A stretch of 6,005 bases of DNA from an uncultured Phenylobacterium sp. (GCA_945952355.1 CAMFIW010000204.1:1-6005); one strand, 5' to 3'. Shown: positions 1 through 5,517, counted from the first letter of the stretch. Notes: generated from the sequence alone by a model not told the origin. Made by a program: numbers and translations.

Positions 1-495
1 CGTCTCGCGCGCGCCGGGCGCCCAGATCAGAGCCTCGCCCCCGGCCAGGGCCGCGACGCCCTTCGCCAGCCGTTCCAGGATGAACGGTTCCTCGGCCGTG
101 GCCGACAGCTCGCGGGTTGCGTCCAGTAGCAGGGCCGAGGTGCGGCTGCGATCGCGCGCCGCCCGGCGTTCGTCGCGCACCCGCCCGGCCAGCAGGCAGG
201 TGATGATCGACGCCGCGAGGAAGAGCGCCAGCGAATTGAATTCGTCGACCGACCCAAGGGAGAACTTATAGGGCGGATCCACCAGGTAGAGATGGGCCAG
301 GAGCGCCGCGACACCCGCCAGGTAGCCCGGACCCCGACCGAGATAGAATGCGGTCAGGAGCACGCTCGACAGGAAGATGCTGGTCAGCCGGCTGGTGCCT
401 GTCAGCCGCGAGAACAGGTCCGCCGCGAGGCTCGCCACCAGGACGATCGCCAGCGCTCCGACATAGCGCCAGACCTGACGGAGAAATCGCGTCAT
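1..495 (-). CDS. Sensor histidine kinase, DUF4118 type, N-terminal part (runs off left edge)
   Basis: The first 165 residues of a membrane sensor kinase are present; the gene is open at the window edge, so the dimerisation and ATPase domains are not visible. It starts at ATG 495, preceded by AAGGA (501-505) with 5-nt spacing. Residues about 11-103 hold four hydrophobic segments (near 11-29, 38-53, 57-72, 87-103) with the YLGRGPGYLAG turn and a PPYKFSLGS loop, the pattern of the DUF4118 domain found in KdpD and many HWE/HisKA-type kinases. Residues 104-135 form an Arg/Glu-rich helical linker, then EEPFILERLAKGVAAL looks like the start of a GAF domain. There is no cytoplasmic KdpD/USP domain before the membrane part, so this is probably not a true K+-sensing KdpD. 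The ligand is unknown. It is separated by 101 nt from the upstream apbE and probably has its own promoter. The kinase assignment is inferred from domain style, since catalytic motifs lie outside the window. Confidence 0.82.
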   Translation of the reverse strand, partial: MTRFLRQVWRYVGALAIVLVASLAADLFSRLTGTSRLTSIFLSSVLLTAFYLGRGPGYLAGVAALLAHLYLVDPPYKFSLGSVDEFNSLALFLAASIITCLLAGRVRDERRAARDRSRTSALLLDATRELSATAEEPFILERLAKGVAALAGGEALIWAPGARET

Positions 496-567
496 CGGGT
501 TCCTTGGCTGACTGCGTCCCCGCGTCATAGCCCAGGCTCCGGATTGCCCGATTTATGGGATTTATAT

Positions 568-596
568 GCGCCGCGGGCCTCCGCGCGCGGCGGCGC
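568..596 (-). terminator. GC-rich hairpin abutting the apbE stop codon
   Basis: A perfect 7-bp inverted repeat (GCGCCGC at 568-574, GCGGCGC at 590-596) with a 15-nt GC-rich loop begins at the base next to the apbE stop codon. Read on the minus strand it is followed by ATATAAATCCC, which is AT-rich but not a real U tract. It may end or stabilise the four-gene transcript. The AT-rich stretch just beyond (about 551-567) could instead belong to the promoter of the downstream histidine kinase; I see no clear -35/-10 pair. Termination is inferred from position and fold only. Confidence 0.35.
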
Positions 597-1475
597 CTAG
601 CGCATCCACCAGGCCTGGAGGCCCTCACTGGCGAGAAAGGCTTCGGCCTCGGAGCCGTGCAGCATGGCCAACGTCGACAACAGGCCGGCTTCCAGGCAGG
701 TCGCCGCGGCGACCGTCACCGAGCGTGGCGGGTTCTCCACCGGCCAGCCCGTACGCGGGTCGAGGATATGGCTGTAGCGGACCCCGTCCTTCAGAAGGAA
801 CCGTCGCGCGTCGCCGCTGGTGGTGAGGCCACCGGTGCGGATCTCGATCAGGCCCTCGGCCGTTCCGGCGACGTCGACCGACTCGATCGACACCCGCCAG
901 GCGCCCCCGCCGCCCCGAGGCCCCGACACCCGTAGGTCGCCCCCGAAATTGACCAGCAGGGGAACGTCCGCCAGAGCCATCATCTTCGCCACCGCGCTGT
1001 CGACGGCGTATTCCTTGCCCAGGCCGCCGAAATCGATCTCCATCCCGCGCGCCAGTCGAATGCGCGGCGCGCGCCATTCGACCTTGTCCCATCCGACCAG
1101 CGGCGCCAGGGCCGCGACCTCCTCCGGGGTCGGGACGCGATCAGACCCGTCGAAACGCCATGCGCGGCGCAGGACGCCCGACGTGATGTCGAAACGCCCG
1201 TCGCTGATCGCATGGCACTGGGCCGCGTAGTCCAGCAGGGCGGCGGTCTCGGAATCGACGTCGACGGGGCCGTCGGCGCGGTTGATCCGCGAGATCAGGC
1301 TGTCGTCCCGATATCGGCTGTACTTGGCTTCGATGCGCGCCGCCTCGGCCTCGGCGGTCTCGCCCAGTCGCCAGGCCAAGCCCGGATCGTCGGTTTCGAT
1401 CCGCGCTTCGCACGGGGAGGCCATCGCCCGGAAGGCGTAGAGGAACCCATCCTCGACGCGCGAAAGTTCTCCCAA
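597..1475 (-). CDS. apbE: ApbE-family FAD:protein FMN transferase
   Basis: ApbE enzymes are Mg2+-dependent and move FMN from FAD onto a Thr/Ser of target flavoproteins through a phosphoester bond. The 292-residue product shows the family landmarks in order: FRAMASPCE (15-23), SRYRDDS (53-59), GRFDITSG (93-100), MEIDFGGLGKEYAVDSA (145-161), NFGGD (176-180), TSGDARR (219-225) and SHILDPRTGWPV (235-246), the last with the conserved Asp of the metal/flavin site. The start is uncertain: TTG 1475 is the only start-like codon before FRAMASPCE, with ATG 1424 (residue 18) inside that motif. No good Shine-Dalgarno is seen, so coupling to the preceding gene 21 nt upstream is likely. Many ApbE proteins are lipoproteins or carry a signal peptide; this one has none, and an in-frame TAG (the DUF3570 stop) rules out an extension. 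It is the last gene of the tlpA-like/DUF4266/DUF3570 operon. Confidence 0.93.
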   Translation of the reverse strand: MGELSRVEDGFLYAFRAMASPCEARIETDDPGLAWRLGETAEAEAARIEAKYSRYRDDSLISRINRADGPVDVDSETAALLDYAAQCHAISDGRFDITSGVLRRAWRFDGSDRVPTPEEVAALAPLVGWDKVEWRAPRIRLARGMEIDFGGLGKEYAVDSAVAKMMALADVPLLVNFGGDLRVSGPRGGGGAWRVSIESVDVAGTAEGLIEIRTGGLTTSGDARRFLLKDGVRYSHILDPRTGWPVENPPRSVTVAAATCLEAGLLSTLAMLHGSEAEAFLASEGLQAWWMR

Positions 1476-1496
1476 CGGACCGGCACCCCGTGGCGA

Positions 1497-2894
1497 CTAG
1501 TAGAAGGCGAAGGTGTACCCCACCATGATGCTCGTCGCCTTGACGCCCGTGAAGGTGTTCAGGATCGCCAGGCCGCCAGGTGCGGTCGACGATCCGTTGC
1601 GGCCGTTTTGCTGGTAGTCTTCGCCCAGGACGTAGAACTCGCCGGACCCGCCCACCTTCATGCCGAGCTTCAAACCGTAGGTCTCCGCGTCGAACTTGCC
1701 GAGGCGGCTGTCGGAACTGGCGTAGGCGGGCAGGGCTTGGCCGGAAATCAGGTAGCTGCGGAAGAAGTCCGCCGCGCTCTGCGAATAGTAGCGCGCCTGC
1801 GGTTCCACATAGAGCCATGAGGTGATGGGCACCCGCTCGGAAATCTCCGCCGTGATGGACTTGACGCCCCAGCTGTCTTCGTAGCCGCGCGCCGAGATCT
1901 CGGTCACGGTCGGCCCCAGGGCGATCTTGTTGCTCCAGTACAGGCTTTGCCGCGTTCGCGAGCGCGGGCGGGATTCGTAGAGATAGGTCAGCGGGGCTCC
2001 GGTCGTGGGGTCCACCACCGACAGGATCCGGTAGGGGTCGGTCTGGTACCCGCTTGAGTCGCCGTAGCTGTAGCTGAGCTGGGTCAGCCAGTGGCGGTTC
2101 ATCACCTGCGTCACCCCGGCCACGAGGGAGTAGACGGTCTTGGTCTGGGCGGGCCCTTTCTGTGCCGCGCTCATTTCGGTCAAGGGCGTCGGCGTGCCGA
2201 AATAGGGGAACGAACGGTCGAACTCCACGTTGGCCGAGAGGGACAGCGTGGTGTTCTTCTGGTTCAGGTCTTGGGTGATCCCGGCGTTCAGGGAGCCCGA
2301 CCTGTAGTCCCGTTCGGCCGAATAGGCGCCGCCGACCGAAACGCGTGTGTTTTCTGCGATCGGGGTCGAACAGGCGCCATCGACGCCGATACGCTCGTCG
2401 CGGAATCCAGCGTCCACGGGGAGCTGCCCCGCTGGGGTCGTGTACTGCCGCGCGGTCAAGCCGGACCCGGGCAGGGTGACGAGGGTGCTCCCGCCCGAGG
2501 CCGTCGTGACGGTCGTCGTGCTCCCGGGCTTGTTGGCCGGCGTGGTGAAGGTCTGCGGCCCGGTCCAGGGCGCCGCGCCGTTCGGCGTCGCCCCCGTCAG
2601 GCTGTCGGCGACGATGCGGACCGAGAGGGTTTCGCCCGCGGTGCCGTTCAAGACGCCGCTCACCACCGGCTCAGTGGCGCGGATTCGTCCGCCGGCCTCC
2701 TGGTAGAACAGGATCGCGCTGTCGAGCCGGGTCAGGCCCTGGTCGTTGGCGAGGTCGCTGTTGACCGACGGGGCCTCAGCGGACTCGACCGACGGCGGGC
2801 GGGTGTCCTGGGCGTCCGCGGCCACCGCGACGAACAGGTTCGCCGTCAGGGCGTGGAGCGCCAGGCTGATGGCGCCGGGTTTGGTCAGTTGCAC
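1497..2894 (-). CDS. DUF3570 family protein, probable outer-membrane beta-barrel
   Basis: The 465-residue product fits DUF3570: a hydrophobic N-terminus (to about residue 29, possible cleavage after ADA before QDT), the signature SAILFYQEAGGRIRATEP (59-76), then a long series of alternating strands such as TRVSVGGAYSAERDY and TEISARGYEDSWG, ending in SIMVGYTFAFY. A C-terminal strand with a terminal aromatic residue is typical of outer-membrane barrels. Residues 97-103 read DSLTGAT, resembling an FMN-attachment site. A Thr/Gly/Pro-rich, low-complexity stretch occupies about 111-160. There is a single Cys (175). The start is GTG 2894, supported by GGAGG with 6-nt spacing, and it overlaps the end of the DUF4266 gene by 10 nt. 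The biochemical function of the family is not known to me. Its position between a lipoprotein and ApbE suggests an envelope redox role, which is inference. Confidence 0.9.
   Translation of the reverse strand: MQLTKPGAISLALHALTANLFVAVAADAQDTRPPSVESAEAPSVNSDLANDQGLTRLDSAILFYQEAGGRIRATEPVVSGVLNGTAGETLSVRIVADSLTGATPNGAAPWTGPQTFTTPANKPGSTTTVTTASGGSTLVTLPGSGLTARQYTTPAGQLPVDAGFRDERIGVDGACSTPIAENTRVSVGGAYSAERDYRSGSLNAGITQDLNQKNTTLSLSANVEFDRSFPYFGTPTPLTEMSAAQKGPAQTKTVYSLVAGVTQVMNRHWLTQLSYSYGDSSGYQTDPYRILSVVDPTTGAPLTYLYESRPRSRTRQSLYWSNKIALGPTVTEISARGYEDSWGVKSITAEISERVPITSWLYVEPQARYYSQSAADFFRSYLISGQALPAYASSDSRLGKFDAETYGLKLGMKVGGSGEFYVLGEDYQQNGRNGSSTAPGGLAILNTFTGVKATSIMVGYTFAFY
2586..2606 (-). other. Flavinylation-like motif DSLTGAT in the DUF3570 protein
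   Basis: These codons encode residues 97-103, Asp-Ser-Leu-Thr-Gly-Ala-Thr. ApbE targets (NqrC, RnfG, FMN_bind domains) are modified on the last Thr/Ser of a D-x-x-[ST]-[GS]-A-[TS] sequence. Here the Asp, Thr, Gly, Ala and final Thr (103) all fit. The motif lies in the N-terminal non-barrel part of the protein, and apbE is the next gene. Modification is a prediction from motif and neighbourhood. Confidence 0.5.
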
Positions 2895-3133
2895 CCGCAG
2901 CCTCCGCCGTCAAAGCTGCGACCGCCGCTGGAGGCTTCCTTGCTGAAGTAGATGTGCTCGTCGAAGGCCGTCAGGTTCGGGTGGGTGTTGAGCTGCATCG
3001 AACGCCGCGCCATCAGATCGCGATCCCAGGGCTTGGCCCCCACGACCCCGCATCCCGCGAGCGACGTGGCGGCGAGGGCAAGCGCCAGTCCGGCGAGCGC
3101 ACGCTGTCGCATGGTCGATTCAGGCCTTTTCAT
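2885..3133 (-). CDS. DUF4266 family small lipoprotein with C-terminal GGGCGCN
   Basis: This is a small envelope lipoprotein of unknown function. The hydrophobic stretch ALAGLALALAATSLAGC contains a lipobox (LAGC) with the lipidated Cys at residue 28. The mature part has KPWDRDLMARRSMQL, DEHIYFSKEASSGGRSF and ends GGGCGCN, the characteristic DUF4266 tail. Apart from the lipid-bearing Cys, the only cysteines are the C79-x-C81 pair, which might bind metal or exchange disulfides with the neighbouring thioredoxin (inference). Two starts are possible. ATG 3133 overlaps the thioredoxin gene by 14 nt and has GGAG (3141-3144) 7 nt upstream. ATG 3112 gives a more usual signal length (Cys21), with AAGG 12 nt away. 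I chose 3133 on the Shine-Dalgarno. The 3' end overlaps the DUF3570 start, indicating translational coupling. Confidence 0.88.
   Translation of the reverse strand: MKRPESTMRQRALAGLALALAATSLAGCGVVGAKPWDRDLMARRSMQLNTHPNLTAFDEHIYFSKEASSGGRSFDGGGCGCN
2901..2905 (-). promoter_or_regulatory. Ribosome binding site fixing the GTG start of the DUF3570 gene
   Basis: GGAGG on the minus strand lies 6 nt before GTG 2894, inside the 3' end of the DUF4266 gene where it overlaps the codons for the Gly-rich tail. It supports the GTG start; no in-frame ATG lies within the signal-peptide region downstream. Confidence 0.7.
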
Positions 3134-3614
3134 TCAGCAACTCCAGGAGTCGGGCTTCGTAGAGATCGGTCCTGTCCAGATGGAAGCCTTGCTCGACGAA
3201 GCGGGTGCGGCCGTCGCGGCCGATGAGGAACGACGTGGGCATGGCCTTGACGCCGAACCGCTGAGCGATGTCCCCGTGAGGGTCGTAGACCACGGGAAGC
3301 TCGCGCCGGGTCCCAGCCAGGAACTGGTCCGCGCGCTCGCGGGAATGGTCGACATTGACCGCGATCACCGAGAACCCTCGCGACCGATAAGTGCTCTGGA
3401 TAGTCTCCATGTAGGGGAATGACATCTTGCAGGGGCCGCACCAGGAGGCCCAGAAGTCCACCAGCACCACCCGGCCGTGCAGTGATCCGAGGTCGAGCGC
3501 GCCGGAGCCGGCCGCTCGAGCGGCCGAGACGGCGAGGCCGGAGACCAGAATCGCGCCCAGCAAGCTGCGACGATCCACGGACGGTCCGCCATCGAAATGT
3601 CCGGTTGTGTTCAT
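3120..3614 (-). CDS. TlpA-like thioredoxin-fold protein, exported
   Basis: This is a thiol-disulfide oxidoreductase of the TlpA/ResA type, 164 residues from ATG 3614. The N-terminus holds DRRSLLGAILVSGLAVSA (14-31), a twin-arginine followed by a hydrophobic stretch, with likely cleavage near ARA/AG (34/35). This suggests Tat-type export, although the -1 residue is Asp rather than Ser/Thr. The thioredoxin domain begins near residue 40, with the catalytic WASWCGPCK (C59, C62), an RSRGFSVIAVNVDHSRE strand-helix region and the cis-Pro loop AMPTSFLI (P126). The only cysteines are the CxxC pair. An in-frame TTG at 3641 gives a 9-residue extension without better support, and neither start has a clear Shine-Dalgarno. 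It is the first gene of the four-gene operon, and its stop lies within or 7 nt before the DUF4266 start. It likely reduces or oxidises a partner in the periplasm; the partner is unknown, and the DUF4266 CxC tail is a candidate. Confidence 0.9.
   Translation of the reverse strand: MNTTGHFDGGPSVDRRSLLGAILVSGLAVSAARAAGSGALDLGSLHGRVVLVDFWASWCGPCKMSFPYMETIQSTYRSRGFSVIAVNVDHSRERADQFLAGTRRELPVVYDPHGDIAQRFGVKAMPTSFLIGRDGRTRFVEQGFHLDRTDLYEARLLELLNEKA
3509..3526. repeat. 18-bp perfect palindrome in the thioredoxin signal-peptide codons
   Basis: CGGCCGCTCGAGCGGCCG is identical to its reverse complement. It spans the codons for A-A-R-A-A at the predicted signal cleavage region of the TlpA-like protein, so codon choice for a symmetrical Ala-Arg-Ala stretch can explain it. 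No loop is present. An effect on DNA or mRNA structure is possible but unsupported. Confidence 0.6.
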
Positions 3615-3674
3615 GGAAGGGCCCACAATCAGAAACGGCAAGTAATCGAGCCGGTATCAATCGGCATGGGCGCG

Positions 3675-3701
3675 AAAAACACTTCCGAGGTCGTCGGAAG
3701 T
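3675..3701 (-). terminator. Rho-independent terminator-like hairpin upstream of the tlpA-like gene
   Basis: A perfect 8-bp inverted repeat (ACTTCCGA 3681-3688, TCGGAAGT 3694-3701) with a 5-nt loop is followed on the minus strand by G and then five U residues (3679-3675). It lies about 90 nt past the SDR stop and 60 nt before the thioredoxin ATG. The simplest reading is the end of the galU-SDR transcript, with the tlpA-operon promoter in the remaining 60 nt. If the promoter lies further upstream, it would instead be a leader attenuator. I could not recognise a convincing -35/-10 pair on either side. Confidence 0.5.
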
Positions 3702-3734
3702 TTGGTCGGCTTGGAAATGTTTGCGAAACGCCAA

Positions 3735-3748
3735 GTCCAAATGTGGAC
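3735..3748. promoter_or_regulatory. Operator-like dyad GTCCA-N4-TGGAC
   Basis: This is a perfect 5-bp dyad (3735-3739 and 3744-3748) with a 4-nt centre, in the least GC-rich part of the intergenic region upstream of the thioredoxin operon. Its size and symmetry would suit a dimeric repressor or activator site. No regulator gene is visible nearby and no second copy was noticed, so the role is speculative. Confidence 0.25.
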
Positions 3749-3755
3749 AATTACT

Positions 3756-3782
3756 CATTTCGAGTGGAAACAACTCGAAATG
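3756..3782. repeat. 10-bp perfect inverted repeat CATTTCGAGT / ACTCGAAATG
   Basis: The arms at 3756-3765 and 3773-3782 are exact reverse complements around a 7-nt loop. It directly abuts the next hairpin (3783-3800) with no base between them. On the minus strand it lies just 3' of the SDR stop codon, with no U tract after it, so it could be a 3' mRNA stabiliser, part of a two-hairpin terminator, or a regulator site for the downstream operon. Confidence 0.5.
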
Positions 3783-3800
3783 CCGGAGGTTAGCCTCCGG
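3783..3800 (-). terminator. Hairpin over the SDR stop codon
   Basis: The perfect 7-bp arms CCGGAGG (3783-3789) and CCTCCGG (3794-3800) flank a 4-nt loop that contains most of the SDR stop codon (3790-3792). As RNA it is a strong GC stem with a tight loop, but no U tract follows; the second hairpin begins immediately. A termination or 3'-end role is likely by position only. Confidence 0.4.
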
Positions 3801-4644
3801 CGGCGAGGATCGCGGCCAGGCCTTCGCGGTAGGTTGGATAGGCGGGGCGCCAGTCCAACTCCGCCTTTGCCCGGGCGTTCGAGACTCGTTTGCTCTCCGC
3901 GTAGAAGCGTCGGGCCTGCGGGCTCAGGGCTTCCAGGTCGAGCGGCTGTTCCGGCGGCGGTGGAACGCCGAGCAGGAGGGCCGCCTCGGCCACCACGTCG
4001 CTGTTCGAGGCGGGTTCGTCGTCGCAGAGATTGTAGATTCCGCCGGCCCGAGGGCGGGCGATCGACGCCGCAAGGCCCGTCGCGAGATCGTCCACATGGA
4101 TGCGGCTGAACACCTGGCCTTGCGCCTTCAGGCGCCGCGCCGCGCCCGCGCGCACACGGTCCAGGGACGAGCGCCCCGGGCCGTAGATGCCAGGCAGGCG
4201 GTGGACCGTGATGGTAAGGCCCATGCCGCGGCCGACCTCCAGCCAGTCGCGTTCGGCGGCCATGCGCCGCGCGCCTTCCACCGACTGGGCCGCCAGGCGA
4301 CTTTCCTCCTTCACCCAGCCTCCGTTCCGATCGCCGTAGACCCCGGTGGTCGACAGGTAGCCGATCCAGTCCGGGAAGGCGTTGGCCTGGGCCAGAGCGG
4401 GGACGAGCACGGGCAGGGCGGGGCACCCGCCGGGACCGGGCGAGGCGCTGAGCAGTATGGCCTGCGCGCGGGCCAGTTCGCGCACCAGCCCGTCGTGGTC
4501 CTCGACCGAGATCCCCGACACTCCCGCCGCCGCGAGGCTTGCCGCTCCCGCGGCGTCGCGATAGGTGGCCGCGGCCGTCCAGCCCTCCAGCCGGCGCATC
4601 AAGGCGCGGGCGGAATAGCTGAAGCCGAAGGCGAAGAGGCGCAT
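3790..4644 (-). CDS. SDR-family NAD(P)-dependent epimerase/dehydratase-like protein (YeeZ-like)
   Basis: This 284-residue Rossmann-fold protein belongs to the extended short-chain dehydrogenase group near E. coli YeeZ. The N-terminus MRLFAFGFSYSARAL corresponds to the nucleotide-binding loop, but the usual GxxGxxG is degraded to G-F-S-Y-S-A-R. Other landmarks are YLSTTGVYGD (96-105), HRLPGIYGPGRS (148-159), FSRIHVDDLATG (179-190), GIYNLCDDEP (202-211) and a C-terminal ELDWRPAYPTYREGL. The SDR catalytic Tyr-x-x-x-Lys is not apparent: the expected region reads SVEGARRMAAE (121-131). It may therefore have altered chemistry or only bind nucleotide; the substrate is unknown. ATG 4644 lies 3 nt after the galU stop, without its own Shine-Dalgarno, so translation is probably coupled. 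Pairing with galU hints at nucleotide-sugar or envelope polysaccharide metabolism (inference). Confidence 0.88.
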   Translation of the reverse strand: MRLFAFGFSYSARALMRRLEGWTAAATYRDAAGAASLAAAGVSGISVEDHDGLVRELARAQAILLSASPGPGGCPALPVLVPALAQANAFPDWIGYLSTTGVYGDRNGGWVKEESRLAAQSVEGARRMAAERDWLEVGRGMGLTITVHRLPGIYGPGRSSLDRVRAGAARRLKAQGQVFSRIHVDDLATGLAASIARPRAGGIYNLCDDEPASNSDVVAEAALLLGVPPPPEQPLDLEALSPQARRFYAESKRVSNARAKAELDWRPAYPTYREGLAAILAAGG

Positions 4645-4647
4645 GGC

Positions 4648-5517
4648 TCAGAGCAGGGCGGTGATCGCCGCGCGCGCCGCGTCGGCCAGGTCGGGGCGGG
4701 CCAGGGCGAAGGCCACATTGGCCCGCAGCAGTCCCACCTTGTCCCCGCAGTCATAGGTGGTTCCCTCGTATTCGAGGGCATGGAAAGCCTGGTCCTTCAT
4801 CAGCTCGATCATCGAGTCGGTGAGCTGGATCTCGCCGCCGGCGCCCTTCCCCTGCTTTTCCAGCAGGGGAAAGATCTCGGGTTGCAGGACATAGCGGCCC
4901 GAAATGAACAGGTTCGAGGGTTCGGTTCCCAGGGGCGGTTTCTCGACCATGCCGACCATCCGGTTCAGCCGGCCCGACTGGCCGTCCAGCGCCACGATCC
5001 CGTACTTGTGGGTCTCGCCCTCCGGCGCGGGCTCGACCGCGATGATGTTGCCGCCGACCTTCTCGTAGGCCGCCACGCATTGGGCCAGCGCCGGGGTCCG
5101 CGCCATCATCAGCATGTCGGGCAAGATCACCGCGAAGGGCTCGTCGCCGATGATGTCGCGCGCGCACCACACCGCGTGGCCTAAGCCCAACGGCGCCATC
5201 TGCCGCACGAAGCTCATCTGGCCCGGCCTGGGCAGGTCGCGGCGCAGGTCCTCCAGGATCGCCGTCCGCCCCTTGGCTTCGAGGGCGCCCTCTATTTCCG
5301 GATTGGTGTCGAAATAGTCCTCGATCGCGCCCTGGCCGCGGCTGGTTATGAAGACGAAGTGCTCGATGCCCGCGGCGCGCGCCTCCTCGACCACGTAGGA
5401 CAGGATCGGGCGGTCGACGACGTTCAACAGGTTTTTCGGGGTCGTCTTGGCGCCCGGCAGCACCCGGGTCCCCAGGCCGGCCACCGGCAAGACCGCCTTG
5501 CGCACACGCTTGGTCAT
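4648..5517 (-). CDS. galU: UTP-glucose-1-phosphate uridylyltransferase
   Basis: The enzyme makes UDP-glucose and pyrophosphate from UTP and glucose 1-phosphate in the cytoplasm, feeding LPS, exopolysaccharide and glycolipid synthesis. The 289-residue product has the usual length. Motifs: AVLPVAGLGTRVLPGAKTTP (8-27, nucleotide-binding loop), KNLLNVVDRPILSYVVEEA (28-46), QMAPLGLGHAVWCA (106-119), AVILPD (129-134, metal-binding Asp), KYGIV (171-175), MVEKP (190-194), SGRYVL (206-211), GGEIQLTDS (227-235) and YDCGDKVGLL (255-264). The loop reads TTPKNLLNVV rather than the enterobacterial form AIPKEMLPVV. ATG 5517 is preceded by GGAGG (5524-5528) at 6-nt spacing. It is the first gene of a two-gene unit with the SDR protein and is divergent from the small lipoprotein gene across 148 nt, where its promoter must lie. 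Confidence 0.96.
   Translation of the reverse strand: MTKRVRKAVLPVAGLGTRVLPGAKTTPKNLLNVVDRPILSYVVEEARAAGIEHFVFITSRGQGAIEDYFDTNPEIEGALEAKGRTAILEDLRRDLPRPGQMSFVRQMAPLGLGHAVWCARDIIGDEPFAVILPDMLMMARTPALAQCVAAYEKVGGNIIAVEPAPEGETHKYGIVALDGQSGRLNRMVGMVEKPPLGTEPSNLFISGRYVLQPEIFPLLEKQGKGAGGEIQLTDSMIELMKDQAFHALEYEGTTYDCGDKVGLLRANVAFALARPDLADAARAAITALL

Noticed and set aside
1..495. Naming the left-edge kinase kdpD
   Set aside because: The N-terminal cytoplasmic KdpD and USP domains are absent and no kdp genes are nearby; DUF4118 occurs in many other histidine kinases.
1141..1818. A 225-codon minus-strand frame spanning the DUF3570/apbE junction
   Set aside because: It is out of frame with both genes, which have strong family motifs through this region; the Arg-rich product has no domain.
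2091..2951. A 286-codon plus-strand frame opposite the DUF3570 gene
   Set aside because: It is antisense to a gene with family signature and ribosome site; the product is low-complexity Arg/Gly with no motif.
3509..3526. The palindrome resembles a restriction-site linker (XhoI core between EagI sites), suggesting a cloning or assembly artefact
   Set aside because: The reading frame and a sensible signal-peptide cleavage region run straight through it, and complete NotI sites are absent; native sequence is the simpler explanation.
3120..3641. Upstream TTG 3641 as the start of the thioredoxin gene
   Set aside because: It adds nine residues ahead of an already complete twin-arginine-type signal and has no ribosome binding site; ATG 3614 is more economical, though not proven.
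3721..5184. A 487-codon open frame on the plus strand across the SDR and galU genes
   Set aside because: It is antisense to two well-supported genes, has Arg/Gly/His-rich composition with no recognisable domain, and is the expected shadow frame of GC-rich coding DNA.
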